NCBI RefSeq assembly: GCF_015206885.1
Contig: NZ_JADEXY010000004.1
Coordinates: forward strand, 1-64,000
Length of the DNA: 64,000 nt
Direction: 5' to 3'
Origin: Microcystis aeruginosa LEGE 91341
GTDB lineage: Bacteria > Cyanobacteriota > Cyanobacteriia > Cyanobacteriales > Microcystaceae
The notes under the pieces: generated by a model
Databases searched by the model: none
Told to the model about the DNA's origin: nothing
The model's input: only the letters and a program-made list of their open reading frames with translations
Part shown: in pieces, positions 26,388-36,252 of the stretch
How the letters are laid out: each line of letters starts with the position of its first letter
Numbering within the stretch: position 1 is the stretch's first letter
Made by a program: the position numbers and the translations under genes

Positions 26388-26519
26388 ACAACAATCCTTA
26401 GGCGATCGCTGGAGGGTAACGAGACTTTCTCTCTTTCCCCACCCGTGACCTTTTTCGGTTAGATTATAAATGGATACAAAACTTAACATTTTATCCAGAA
26501 TCTACCGAGAGGGCAGATC

Positions 26520-27980
26520 GTGCGGCCAGATACCCTAGAAAATAACCAGCATTCAGGCGATAATTCGCTAGTTCCCGAAATTATCGCATTTAATCCCGAA
26601 ATTGAGCCAGAGGAAACCGAATACTCGCCAAAACCGACAAAAACCAACTCTTGGCTATCGGGAGGAAAGGGTTTATTTATCGGTGTGGGATTGGGGGTTT
26701 TATTGACCCTGGGGGCGACTCGTTTCGCTAATCGACCTCAAACAGCCCAAAACCCCAATACTCAGCCCGTAGCGGCAAAAAATGAGGCACCAGCACAAAC
26801 AGTAACCACCACTAGGGTAGAATCCACTGCCGTGGCCCGCACCCTGAAAGCGACTGGAAGCGTGGCAGCCTACGAATTAATCCCGATTCTTTCCCAAGCG
26901 ACGGGACTACAAATCAAAGAAATCTTTGTCGATGAGGGTGATATCGTTAGCCAAGGTCAAATTCTCGCTCGTCTCGATGATACCGTCCTACAAGCGCAAT
27001 TAACCCAAGCACAGGCAAATGTCGCCCAGTCGCGAGCGCGTTTGGCAGAATTACAAGCGGGTAGCCGTAAAGAGGAGATCGCTAGAGCTAAACAAGCTAT
27101 TCAACGCATAAAAGCTGAAATTAGTCAAGCTCAATCGGATTGGGATTTGGCTAAAAAACGCGTCCAGAGAAACCAAAGTTTAGAAGCGGAAGGAGCGATC
27201 GCCCGGGATCGTCTCGATGAGGTCCTCAATGAAGAAAGAAACAAAGCGGCGATCGTACAACAGACCCAATCCCGTTTAGGAGAAGCAGAGCAGCAACTAG
27301 CGCAATTGCAAGCGGGCAATCGTCCCGAAGTGATTGCCCAAGCTACAGCCCAATTAACGGAAGCTCAAAGCCGTTTAGCCATTGTTAAAGCTCAATTAAA
27401 CGAGACGCGCCTGATTTCTCCGGTTAGTGGCAAAATTGCCGAAAGAAATGCTCGCATCGGGGACACCACCAACGGTCAAAATGCTCTCTTTAAAATCATC
27501 GAAAATGGGCGTTTAGAGCTAAGATTACGGGTTCCTGAGAATCAATTGCCCTTAATCCGCGTCGGAGCGCCTGTTACTATCACTTCCGATGCTAATAGCA
27601 GTTTAAAATTACCGGGACAGGTGCGCGAAATTAATCCCATCGTCGATGAGGCATCCCGTCAAGCAACGGTTAAAGTCGATTTAACCGACAATAGAGGATT
27701 AAAACCGGGGATGTTTTTACGAGGTGCGATCGTGACGAATACTAGCAATAGTTTAACCGTCCCCATGACCGCAGTTTTACCCCAAAAAGATAATCAAGCT
27801 CTAGTTTATTTAGTGGGACCTGATAACACCGTTACCGCCAAAACTGTGCAATTAGGTCAAATTATGCCGAATAATCGCGTGGAAATTCTTACGGGTTTAC
27901 AAGCGGGCGATCGCATTGTGGTCAAAGGGGCAGCCTATCTCGGTGATGGCGACAAAATTACAGCAATCAGTGATCAGTAG
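26520..27980 (+). CDS. RND efflux periplasmic adaptor (membrane fusion protein)
   Basis: The 486-residue protein has a cytoplasmic N-tail, one membrane helix (about 45-65), then the HlyD/AcrA order: a biotinyl-lipoyl half-motif (V-D-E-G-D-I-V-S-Q-G-Q-I-L-A-R-L-D), a long alpha-hairpin with two A-Q-L-x-x-L-Q-A-G-like repeats, the second lipoyl half (S-P-V-S-G-K-I-A-E-R) and a beta-barrel with P-G-M-F-L-R. It starts with GTG at 26520. It connects the inner-membrane pump at 28358 to an outer membrane channel encoded elsewhere. Confidence 0.93.
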   Translation: MRPDTLENNQHSGDNSLVPEIIAFNPEIEPEETEYSPKPTKTNSWLSGGKGLFIGVGLGVLLTLGATRFANRPQTAQNPNTQPVAAKNEAPAQTVTTTRVESTAVARTLKATGSVAAYELIPILSQATGLQIKEIFVDEGDIVSQGQILARLDDTVLQAQLTQAQANVAQSRARLAELQAGSRKEEIARAKQAIQRIKAEISQAQSDWDLAKKRVQRNQSLEAEGAIARDRLDEVLNEERNKAAIVQQTQSRLGEAEQQLAQLQAGNRPEVIAQATAQLTEAQSRLAIVKAQLNETRLISPVSGKIAERNARIGDTTNGQNALFKIIENGRLELRLRVPENQLPLIRVGAPVTITSDANSSLKLPGQVREINPIVDEASRQATVKVDLTDNRGLKPGMFLRGAIVTNTSNSLTVPMTAVLPQKDNQALVYLVGPDNTVTAKTVQLGQIMPNNRVEILTGLQAGDRIVVKGAAYLGDGDKITAISDQ

Positions 27981-28357
<377 letters not shown>

Positions 28358-31300
28358 ATGGCTTTTAATATTTCTAATTGGTCTATCAAAAATCCCATTC
28401 CGACGATCCTGATCTCCCTGGTTATGGCCTTAATGGGATACATTGCCTTTCTAGGATTAGGGATCGATCGCTCTCCTAATATTGACATTCCGGCCGTGAT
28501 TATCACCGTTAATCAACCCGGCGCCGGTCCAGAGGAATTGGAAACCCAAGTCACCAAAAAAGTCGAGGATGCGGTGGCTGCTTTGGGTAATATCGATCAA
28601 ATTACTTCTACCGTTAACGAAGGCAGCAGCACCACCACCGTTAACTTTATCCTTGGCACTAACAGCGATCGCGCTACCAATGATGTACGCAATGCCATAG
28701 CGCAAATTCGGCAGGATTTACCCCAAGATACTAATGATCCAATTGTCCAACGTTTAGAATTTGCCGGGGGTGCGGTGATGAACTATACCATCTCCTCCCC
28801 GAAAAGATCGATCGCCGAATTAAGTGATCTAGTCGATCGTCAAATTGGCCGCGCTTTAACGGGAGTGCCGGGGGTAGCACGAGTCGATCGCGTTGGGGGA
28901 GTCGATCGAGAAGTGCGTGTAGATTTAGATCCCGGTCGTCTTTTGGCCTACGGTATCACGGCTGCGGCGGTTAATGACCAAATTCGTAGTTTTAATATTA
29001 ATTTACCCGGAGGGCGATCGGAAATCGGTGGTAGTGAACAAACTGTCCGCACCCTCGGCAGCGCTGAAACGATCGAAGATTTAAGAAATTATCAAATCTC
29101 TTTACCTAACGGTGATACCGTCCCCTTAAGCAATTTAGGGACAGTTAGCGATAGTTCCAGTGATCCTCGACAAATGGCCCTCTTAGATGGGCAGCCAGTG
29201 GTGGGTTTTTCGATTTTACGGGGGACTGGCAGCACCTTGGTGACGGTAGAAACAGCAGTGCGCCAAGAAATCGAGAATTTAAAGAAAAAACTGCCCGAAG
29301 ATATTAAATTTCAATTAATTTTTACCCGTGCCGACTCAATTCGTGATAGTTACGAAAGCCTTCTTAGCGATCTCCTGATTGGTTGTATGATGACGGTGAT
29401 CACGGTGGGTCTATTTTTAGGCAATTGGCGCGCCACGATTATCACGGGTTTGGCCCTGCCTTTGTCGATTTTCCCGACTTTTTGGGTGATGCAGTCCCTA
29501 AATTATACCCTTAACGGCATGACCCTGCTGGCCTTAGCTTTAGCTTTGGGTAATCTGGTGGATGATGCGGTGTGTATGGTGGAGGACATCGATCAACATT
29601 TAGCTATGGGTAAAAAACCCCTGCAAGCGGCCTTTGATGCCTCAAAAGAGATTGGATTAGCCGTTTTAGCTAGTGCGGCGGCAATTATGGCGGTATTCCT
29701 GCCGGTTGCTTTTATGGGTGGTGTGCCGGGGCAATTCTTTCAACCTTTCGGCGTTACGGTGGCGGTTTCTACCCTTTTTTCCAGTTTGATCGCTGTCACC
29801 GTCACCCCGATGTTAAGTGCCTATATTCTACAGCCGAAAAAGCTCAAAACTGGTGATAATAATCCCTCCTCGCGCCCCCGTTTTCGTCCCTACAAAAGTT
29901 TGTTAACTTGGGCTTTACGTCATCGAATCCTGACTTTATTGGCCGCTTTGGTCTTTTTTATCGGTAGTTTACAGTTAGTTCCCTTGATTCCAAAAGGGTT
30001 ATTTAGTTCCGGGGATACTGGATTAAGTACCATCAGTCTAGAATTGCCTCCCGGTGCGACTTTGAATGATACCGTTGCCGTGGCTAATCAGGTGAATAGT
30101 TTACTGCAAAAAAATCCCGCCGTCGCTAATGTTTTGGCTATTCCGGGAGATTCGGGACGGGTAAATACGGGCTTAATATATGTTAATTTGGTTCCTAAGG
30201 AACAGCGATCGCTAACTCAACGGCAATTTGAGGAACAAACCCGTCGGGATTTCCAGAAGATACCGGGGGCTAGAGTGACTTTTCGAGCGCAGGGGGGAGC
30301 AGGAAGCACTAAGGATGTGGCTATTGTCTTAAAAAGTGAAAATGGCGATATTTTAACCCAAACTGCCCAAAAATTAGAGCGAGAAATGCGGGCTTTACCC
30401 GGTTTTGTCGAGGTCAGTTCCGGGGTAAGTTTAGTTAAACCAGAGATCATTATTCAACCGGATCCTGTGCGGGCTGCCGATCAGGGAGTCTCAGTCAGAG
30501 CGATCGCCCGTACTGCATCTTTAGCTTTAATCGGCGATAATGAGTTTAATTTAGCTAAATTTAACCTTGCTGACCGACAAATTCCCATCCGGGTGAAAAT
30601 TGCCAATGATGGACGCAGTGAGATAGAAACTCTGCAAAATTTGCGCGTTCCTAGCAGTAATGGGACGTTAGTACCGCTTAACTCGGTGGCGACAATTAGC
30701 TTAGGTAGTGGACCTGCGGAAATTCAACGCTTTAACCGTCAACGTCAGGTTAATATTGGAGCTAATTTAGAGGGAGTTTCTTTGGGAAGTGCGGTGACAC
30801 AAATTCGCACTTTACCAATCATGAAAAACTTACCCCCAGAGGTGACAGAAGAACCCTTTGGTGATGCTCGTATCATGCGCGATATCTTCGCTCGTTTTTT
30901 GGGGGCGTTAAGTTTAGCAATTATTTCTATTTATGGGATTTTGGTCTTATTGTATAACAATTTTCTCTATCCCTTAGCGATTTTAACTTCCCTTCCTTTA
31001 TCGATTGGTGGTACTTTAATCGCTCTTTTAATTACCCAAAAAGAGTTAGGTTTATACGCTTTAATTGGCATAGTTTTACTGATGGGATTAGTCACTAAAA
31101 ATGCGATTCTGTTAGTAGATTTTGCCTTGAGTGGCATTGAGTCAGGGAAACCGCAATTTAAGGCGGTAATTGATTCGGGAGTCTCTCGTTTACGACCAAT
31201 TATTATGACCTCCGTTTCCACAATTGCCGGGATGTTACCGATTGCTTTAGCTTTAGGTGCAGATGGGGAAATTCGCGCACCGATGGCGATTGCTGTTATT

Positions 31301-31423
31301 GGTGGTTTTACCACTTCCACCCTATTAACTTTGGTGGTTGTACCAGTAATCTTTACTTATATCGATAGTTTTTACTATTGGTTCCGGGGATTATTTGTTA
31401 AACAAAAACCCAAGTCGATTTAG
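28358..31423 (+). CDS. RND (AcrB/HAE1-type) multidrug efflux pump
   Basis: The 1021-residue inner-membrane transporter has the RND duplication: N-terminal helix F-N-I-S-N-W-S-I-K-N-P-I-P, two large periplasmic porter loops and twelve transmembrane helices. The proton-relay residues are visible as L-V-D-D-A-V near residue 405 and T-K-N-A-I-L-L-V-D-F near 915. With the adaptor at 26520 it should export hydrophobic compounds with proton antiport. Two acidic residues in the fourth helix and the Lys in the tenth are kept, so it looks active. Confidence 0.95.
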   Translation: MAFNISNWSIKNPIPTILISLVMALMGYIAFLGLGIDRSPNIDIPAVIITVNQPGAGPEELETQVTKKVEDAVAALGNIDQITSTVNEGSSTTTVNFILGTNSDRATNDVRNAIAQIRQDLPQDTNDPIVQRLEFAGGAVMNYTISSPKRSIAELSDLVDRQIGRALTGVPGVARVDRVGGVDREVRVDLDPGRLLAYGITAAAVNDQIRSFNINLPGGRSEIGGSEQTVRTLGSAETIEDLRNYQISLPNGDTVPLSNLGTVSDSSSDPRQMALLDGQPVVGFSILRGTGSTLVTVETAVRQEIENLKKKLPEDIKFQLIFTRADSIRDSYESLLSDLLIGCMMTVITVGLFLGNWRATIITGLALPLSIFPTFWVMQSLNYTLNGMTLLALALALGNLVDDAVCMVEDIDQHLAMGKKPLQAAFDASKEIGLAVLASAAAIMAVFLPVAFMGGVPGQFFQPFGVTVAVSTLFSSLIAVTVTPMLSAYILQPKKLKTGDNNPSSRPRFRPYKSLLTWALRHRILTLLAALVFFIGSLQLVPLIPKGLFSSGDTGLSTISLELPPGATLNDTVAVANQVNSLLQKNPAVANVLAIPGDSGRVNTGLIYVNLVPKEQRSLTQRQFEEQTRRDFQKIPGARVTFRAQGGAGSTKDVAIVLKSENGDILTQTAQKLEREMRALPGFVEVSSGVSLVKPEIIIQPDPVRAADQGVSVRAIARTASLALIGDNEFNLAKFNLADRQIPIRVKIANDGRSEIETLQNLRVPSSNGTLVPLNSVATISLGSGPAEIQRFNRQRQVNIGANLEGVSLGSAVTQIRTLPIMKNLPPEVTEEPFGDARIMRDIFARFLGALSLAIISIYGILVLLYNNFLYPLAILTSLPLSIGGTLIALLITQKELGLYALIGIVLLMGLVTKNAILLVDFALSGIESGKPQFKAVIDSGVSRLRPIIMTSVSTIAGMLPIALALGADGEIRAPMAIAVIGGFTTSTLLTLVVVPVIFTYIDSFYYWFRGLFVKQKPKSI

Positions 31424-31426
31424 TAC

Positions 31427-31459
31427 AGAAAACGGGTTTCTCGGAGAAACCCGTTTTCT
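31427..31459 (+). terminator. Strong intrinsic-type hairpin after the RND pump gene
   Basis: AGAAAACGGGTTTCTC and GAGAAACCCGTTTTCT form an almost perfect inverted repeat immediately after the stop codon (stem of about 14 bp, five-base loop) ending in TTTTCT. Confidence 0.85.
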
Positions 31460-31467
31460 ACTCATGC

Positions 31468-31519
31468 AAAAGGCAAAAAGGCGAATAAATAATCAGTCTT
31501 TAATAACCAGATTTAGTAT
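31468..31519 (+). repeat. Dispersed repeat R, partial copy 1
   Basis: An AAAGGCAAAAAGG stretch followed by AATAAATAATCAGT, TTTAATAACCAGATTTAGTAT matches parts of copies at 32775-32879 (inverted) and 60020-60116. This copy lacks the TAGTCGTGCAAAAT end. Confidence 0.65.
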
Positions 31520-31567
31520 AAAATATCTTGCTGAAAGCTTGAAAAAAAAACCCAGAGAAACTAACCC

Positions 31568-32560
31568 ATGAATCCCTTGACAGTCACACATCAAACTCTA
31601 TCCCTTCCCCCCATGGGCTGCGGTACTTGGGCCTGGGGAAATCGTCTTCTCTGGGGTTACGATGAGAGTATGGATAGCCAGTTACAAGCGGTTTTTAATC
31701 TCTGCGTCGAGCGGGGTGTCACCCTATTTGATACGGGAGACTCCTACGGCACAGGCAAACTCAACGGACAGAGTGAGAAGCTATTAGGACGCTTTACGGG
31801 GGAATATAGCGGTTATAACGCTGATCATATCCGTATTGCCACCAAACTCGCCCCTTATCCTTGGCGTTTAACCCGTCATGCCATGGTGAAAGCTTGTCAA
31901 GCTTCGGCAACCAGATTGGGTCGCCCGGTGGATTTAGTGCAAATGCACTGGTCAACCGGCAATTATGCGCCATGGCAGGAGGGAAGATTATTAGACGGAT
32001 TGGGGGATTGTCTGGAAAAGGGGTTAGTTAAAGGGGTGGGTTTATCCAATTTTGGACCGAAAAGATTGAAGTCTGCCTATCAAAAGTTTGCCAGTCGCGG
32101 CATTCCTATCACCAGTTTACAGGTACAGTATTCTCTCCTTTCTACCTATCCTCTCACTGACTTAGGATTAAAGGAACTATGTGATCAATTGGGTATTAAA
32201 ATTATTGCCTATAGTCCCTTAGCTTTGGGGTTATTAACGGGGAAATATCGAGATAATAAAAACTTACCCCCTGGATTACGTCGCTTCCTTTTTGGTCAAT
32301 TAATTCCCGCTATTTCGCCTCTGATGAGTTGCCTAGAAATTATCGCCCAAGCTAAAAATAAAACTATTAGTCAAGTTGCCTTAAATTGGTGTATCTGTAA
32401 GGGAACAATTCCTATCCCCGGAGCTAAAAATGTTCGGCAAGCTGAGGATAATTTAGGCGCTTTAGGATGGAGTTTAGACTGTGGGGAAATAGCAGAATTA
32501 GATAAAATTGCCGCAGGTTTAGATAAAAAAATGGTACAAAATATCTTTCAAACTAAGTAG
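31568..32560 (+). CDS. Aldo/keto reductase
   Basis: The 330-residue NADPH-dependent aldo/keto reductase has the classic marks: L-F-D-T-G-D-S-Y-G (catalytic Asp and Tyr), a Lys in I-A-T-K-L, Q-M-H-W (catalytic His), G-L-S-N-F-G-P, and the C-terminal I-P-I-P-G-A-K-N-V-R-Q-A-E-D-N nucleotide-binding motif. Substrate is unknown. The TAG stop (32558-32560) coincides with the left end of the inverted-repeat element at 32558, so the original C-terminus may have been changed by that insertion. Confidence 0.92.
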   Translation: MNPLTVTHQTLSLPPMGCGTWAWGNRLLWGYDESMDSQLQAVFNLCVERGVTLFDTGDSYGTGKLNGQSEKLLGRFTGEYSGYNADHIRIATKLAPYPWRLTRHAMVKACQASATRLGRPVDLVQMHWSTGNYAPWQEGRLLDGLGDCLEKGLVKGVGLSNFGPKRLKSAYQKFASRGIPITSLQVQYSLLSTYPLTDLGLKELCDQLGIKIIAYSPLALGLLTGKYRDNKNLPPGLRRFLFGQLIPAISPLMSCLEIIAQAKNKTISQVALNWCICKGTIPIPGAKNVRQAEDNLGALGWSLDCGEIAELDKIAAGLDKKMVQNIFQTK

Positions 32561-32770
32561 GGTTTGCTGAAAAAGTTTGTTGGTGGGGTGTGGAACGAAC
32601 CACAAAGACACAAAGGACACAAAGATTGATCGCTTATAAGTTAAACTGATCAGACAAAGAATAAGAGAGCCAATTTCCCCCCGATTACTCGAAGAACCAG
32701 CAATTTTTGAGGTCAAAAAAGCCTAAAGATATTGTCCAACAAGGTTTCTAGATTTATTCAGCAAACCCTA
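32558..32770. mobile_element. MITE-like element with perfect 14 bp terminal inverted repeats
   Basis: TAGGGTTTGCTGAA at 32558-32571 is the exact reverse complement of the sequence at 32757-32770. Outer TA bases could be a TA target duplication, as for IS630/Tc1-type elements. The interior (about 185 bp) has no open frame. A related end, AGGGTTGGCTGAAAAAG, occurs near 38223. The left end supplies the stop codon of the aldo/keto reductase. Confidence 0.75.
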
Positions 32771-32774
32771 AGTA

Positions 32775-32879
32775 ATACTAAATCTGGTTATTAAGAACTG
32801 ATTATTTATTCTCCCTATTGCCTTTTGCCTATTGCCTTTTGCCTATCCTAACCAAGAAGTTAATTTTGCACGACTACTT
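32775..32879 (-). repeat. Dispersed repeat R, copy 2 (full, inverted)
   Basis: Read on the minus strand, it runs from AAGTAGTCGTGCAAAAT through GCAAAAGGCAATAGGCAAAAG-like repeats to AATAAATAATCAGTTC and TTAATAACCAGATTTAGTAT. It matches 60020-60116. Its TAG is also the stop codon of the gene ending at 32874. Confidence 0.7.
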
Positions 32880-33722
32880 ATCTTGAGAGACCAATTTTAA
32901 GCTAGGACGGGGTTGGATTGTTCCCCCGTAAGCGACGGCAGTGTGAGGAGATAGGACAAGATGAGGAGATATAACCAAAGAAATTCGATATATTTCCCCA
33001 GCTTTATCCATTAATTGCTGTTTAACTGGCTCTTTCGGCAAATTTTGTCGCCAAGCTAGGGGAATCCCCTCGATACCGTTGTACAATCCCGCCCAAATTC
33101 CCGCTAAAGTGCTGGTTAATTGCCGTTGATAGGGACTAGAATTGGCACGACGCACGCTAACGGCGAAATCCTCGCTCGTTTGCAGAAAGGTATAGAGAGA
33201 AGCTGCGATCGCAATTCCTAAAGGTGAGATATCTTTCGCCCAAGCCGATAAAATGGACTCGAAGGGATGATTCTGCCCTAAAGCTGACTGAATCCGCTCT
33301 AATAGCTTATTCTTGGGGTTAATAGTTAGTAATTGCCCGATTAACTGATTTAAAGGCCTTTTTCCCTCTAATAACAGACCTACTGCCTCTCCCCAAATTA
33401 TCGCTTCTTGTCGGGTTAACTCGGAAATTAAGCCCTTTTTCAGCCAAAAATTTAATCTAGCTTGCCAACGTTCCCCATGGTCAGGCCAGGTTAAAATCTC
33501 CGGCAACAGCACAAATAATAACGCCGATTCCGACTGCTGCCTAGCTGCGATCGCAATGGGCAAATCCTCCTGAGATTGCAGAGCTTGCAAAAGCAGGGTC
33601 GTCCTCGGTGTAGCCTCATAGTTAAAGGCTGGCATTAGGGGCTGATTATGCAAGGATTCCCCGATATATGCCCCGATTAACGCTCCCTGAAGGCGATCAA
33701 GGGGTGAAAAGACCTTTTGCAT
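32874..33722 (-). CDS. ADP-ribosylglycohydrolase-like protein
   Basis: The 282-residue protein opens with R-L-Q-G-A-L-I-G-A-Y-I-G-E and has a C-terminal A-G-I-W-A-G-L-Y-N-G-I-E-G-I-P, both typical of the DraG/ADP-ribosylglycohydrolase fold. The metal-binding Asp pairs of active DraG enzymes are not evident (G-A-Y-I-G-E replaces G-x-x-x-G-D), so it may be a degenerate, non-catalytic member common in cyanobacteria. It lies eight bases downstream of the RodZ-like gene and probably shares its transcript. Confidence 0.75.
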   Translation of the reverse strand: MQKVFSPLDRLQGALIGAYIGESLHNQPLMPAFNYEATPRTTLLLQALQSQEDLPIAIAARQQSESALLFVLLPEILTWPDHGERWQARLNFWLKKGLISELTRQEAIIWGEAVGLLLEGKRPLNQLIGQLLTINPKNKLLERIQSALGQNHPFESILSAWAKDISPLGIAIAASLYTFLQTSEDFAVSVRRANSSPYQRQLTSTLAGIWAGLYNGIEGIPLAWRQNLPKEPVKQQLMDKAGEIYRISLVISPHLVLSPHTAVAYGGTIQPRPSLKLVSQDK

Positions 33723-33730
33723 AAATTAGC

Positions 33731-34492
33731 TCAATTTGCTCGGTAGGTGACTTCCCCGACTTTGCCCGGTTGCCCCAGTTGTTTAGCATTGGCATTATTA
33801 ACCGCAACGTAAACCCCGCCGGCATTACCCGCCCTCACGGTTAATTCTCGGTTTGCTTGCCAAGTGCGATGGCTTCCCTGGGGCAGTACACCCTCAAATT
33901 CTGTCTTACCATCCACCACCACCCGCAGCCAGCAGTCATCTTCCAGTTTTACCACCACCACCAGCTGCTGATTATTGCTGGTTTTGTTGGCTACCGGTTG
34001 AAGGGGGTTACTTTTCGGTTGGACAATTTGCTGTTGTGGCAAGGAAGGCGGCGGTAAGCGATTCGATTGCAGTACCGATTTTTGCAGGACGTGGGATAGG
34101 GTTTGTACGGAACCAATAACTAAGATTAAATAGAGAAAATATAGATGAATCGGGCGAATTTGAAGACTCGGCAGCGATAAAGACGGTTTTGTTCCCCTAA
34201 AAAAGTTATTTACCTTGGTGGGAAAACGCTGGCTAACCGTCTCACCATCCAGGGATAGACTATCGGCAAATTGTTTGATTAACCAACGAATATAAATCGG
34301 TTCGGGCAATGAATCCAAATCCCCCGCTTCCAGCGCTTCTAGACGATGGCGCGGGATCAAGGTTTTCTGGGCAATTTCCTCGAGAGAAAGGGACTGTTCT
34401 AGGCGATTTTTTTGCAAATAAACGCCGATTTCCAGTAATTTGGTGCGCTGTTTATGCTGGGGATCAAGTTGTGATTGGAGAAGGCGAAACAT
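33731..34492 (-). CDS. RodZ-like HTH/transmembrane protein
   Basis: The 253-residue protein has an N-terminal Xre-type helix-turn-helix (about 15-85, with S-L-E-E-I-A-Q-K-T-L-I-P and L-E-A-G-D-L-D-S-L-P), one transmembrane helix near 115-135 and a C-terminal beta-domain (DUF4115-like: W-L-R-V-V-V-D-G-K-T-E-F-E-G). This order defines RodZ, which links MreB filaments to the cell wall machinery in rods. Many coccoid cyanobacteria keep such a protein; its role here is inferred. It is followed by the ADP-ribosylglycohydrolase-like gene. Confidence 0.85.
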   Translation of the reverse strand: MFRLLQSQLDPQHKQRTKLLEIGVYLQKNRLEQSLSLEEIAQKTLIPRHRLEALEAGDLDSLPEPIYIRWLIKQFADSLSLDGETVSQRFPTKVNNFFRGTKPSLSLPSLQIRPIHLYFLYLILVIGSVQTLSHVLQKSVLQSNRLPPPSLPQQQIVQPKSNPLQPVANKTSNNQQLVVVVKLEDDCWLRVVVDGKTEFEGVLPQGSHRTWQANRELTVRAGNAGGVYVAVNNANAKQLGQPGKVGEVTYRAN

Positions 34493-34518
34493 ATCGCTAT
34501 TAGGGGCTGACTTTCAGC

Positions 34519-35265
34519 TTAGTTAATCGGGTTTTTTAAATATTTCAGTTCATCAAGGGTTAAAAAACGGTAATGGCCCAAGGGTAAGGGGGAATTATTA
34601 CCAGAGTTTAGTTGAATAGGACCGATAGCACTGCGATGAAGTTTCAGGACGTGATAACCTAATTCTTCAGCTACACAGCGAATCTGCCGATTTCTTCCCT
34701 CCACTAAAATAACTTCTAGTAGGGTTTTTTGGTCGGTTTGCTTGAGGATCTCAACCTGTGCGGGTAAGGTTTTTTTTCCCTCTAAGAGGATACCTTCTCG
34801 CCAACGCTGGAGAGCAAGTCTATCAATCGCACCATCTAGCCAAACCCGATAGGTTTTGGGCAAATGATAACGGGGATGGGTGAGGGTGAGGGTGAGTTGA
34901 CCGTCGTTGGTGAGGAGTAAAGCCCCAGTGGTGTTAATGTCCAACCTTCCTACGGGATGTAACCCTGTCTCGCCAGCGAGGGAGTCGGGCAAAAGGTCAA
35001 TCACCGTCGGCCGGTTTTGCGGATCCTTACAGGTAGAAACCACACCAATGGGTTTGTTGATTAGTATATACAATCTTTGGGGACGATTGGCCGGTTCAAT
35101 TTTTTTTCCGTCTATCTCTAGGTGATCTTTTTCGGGGTCGGCTTTTTCTCCTAACTGCACGATTTTGCCATTCCGTCTCACTCGTCCGGCCACGATCATC
35201 TCCTCCGCCCTTCTTCGGGAGGCAATTCCCCACTGGGCAAGGATTTTCTGGACTCTCTCCGCCAT
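34519..35265 (-). CDS. RluB/RsuA-family rRNA pseudouridine synthase
   Basis: The 248-residue protein has an N-terminal S4 RNA-binding domain ([14 protein letters not shown]-x-A-E), followed by the RsuA-type catalytic domain with [19 protein letters not shown] (catalytic Asp in the first part) and a [10 protein letters not shown] segment. It should isomerise a uridine in 23S or 16S rRNA. The length fits RluB-like enzymes of cyanobacteria. Confidence 0.93.
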   Translation of the reverse strand: MAERVQKILAQWGIASRRRAEEMIVAGRVRRNGKIVQLGEKADPEKDHLEIDGKKIEPANRPQRLYILINKPIGVVSTCKDPQNRPTVIDLLPDSLAGETGLHPVGRLDINTTGALLLTNDGQLTLTLTHPRYHLPKTYRVWLDGAIDRLALQRWREGILLEGKKTLPAQVEILKQTDQKTLLEVILVEGRNRQIRCVAEELGYHVLKLHRSAIGPIQLNSGNNSPLPLGHYRFLTLDELKYLKNPIN

Positions 35266-35565
35266 TTTTTTTTAGTTTTTAACCCTTTCTATCTCCTATT
35301 ATAGACATCCTAAAAGGGTTTTTTTCGCCCAAAAAGTGAAGAAAAACCGAATATCTCCGGCTGCCGCTTTGATTTTTTTCTTGGAAAACTTCTCAAAAAA
35401 AAGGGGTGATGATTCGGTAGTAGTGATGGCGGCTTAATCCTTTGCTTTGCTGTGCATTGTAGTCATGGATAAAATACCAAAGGGTTCCCCAACGTGATTC
35501 TCCATTTTTTTAGAGAAAGATAGACTCTCTCTCACCAGCCGAGAAATCCTTTGTCGAAAGGTATT

Positions 35566-35683
35566 AAGTAGCTGGTTATAATTAAATTAAAAATAGATTT
35601 TAGTTTCGATCCCCCCTGCCCCCCTTGATAAGGAGGGTGCCGATAGGCGGGGGGATCTGATGATTTTTAACGCCTACCTACTT
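35566..35683. mobile_element. Nested MITE-like insertion 1 in IS1 remnant C
   Basis: This 118 bp segment begins AAGTAG and ends CTACTT and contains a long GATCCCCCC...GGGGGGATC fold-back. IS1 remnants A and B lack it and give the uninterrupted sequence, which defines the insertion limits. Confidence 0.65.
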
Positions 35684-35718
35684 ATTTAATCTTTCAATAG
35701 GATTAGTTTGACCAGTTT

Positions 35719-35812
35719 ATAGCGTTTCTGATTCACAAGAGGTACATTCCCGATACTGAACAGCTTAATCAGCAAAGGTTTAAGTGTGCCGCACAGATGC
35801 GAGAACCGCTAT
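35719..35812. mobile_element. Nested MITE-like insertion 2 in IS1 remnant C
   Basis: This 94 bp segment has terminal repeats ATAGCGTTTCT and AGAACCGCTAT (10 of 11 matching). Comparison with IS1 remnant B shows the insertion between CCAGTTT and the GATGACGTTTACT block. Confidence 0.65.
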
Positions 35813-36252
35813 ATTTCCCGACCGGTCGATGACGTTTACTGGGAATTACTGTCTTATAGGACTCCCAAAAGTCTGTGTAAGCAACCGCGCATTGTCGGTA
35901 AACACCTGGTAAACTGGACTCAAAGTTTTTTGGCTGATTGACGACTCCTATCTCCTAAATAGCAACCAATAATTTCTCGCGTAGTTCTATCGATATCTCA
36001 CCAAATATATACCTTGATTTTCTTACAAAATACGAATGATCACCCTTCGGCTTCTCTCAGGGTAAATAACTCATCACATTCGGCTCTTCGTTACTTGTTA
36101 TGGTTCGATAGGGGGGCATAAATCGACTTCTATAATTAATTTGCCTTTAGGTTTGTCTGTAACCTTGACCTAGTGGAGAACTTGGCTAATGGCGGCTTGA
36201 CAACCACCCCCTGAACGGTTAGCATTAGTATGTATGCACAAATTGAGGTTAG

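Larger units (their letters stand above)
35405..36200 (-). mobile_element. IS1-family remnant C with two nested insertions
   Basis: The region aligns with remnants A and B: the InsB end (F-I-H-D-Y-N-A-Q-Q on the minus strand) lies near 35440-35480, followed by the same TCTCTCACCA and TTGTCGAAAGGT blocks. It is interrupted at 35566-35683 and 35719-35812 by inverted-repeat elements absent from A and B. No intact frame remains. Confidence 0.75.
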
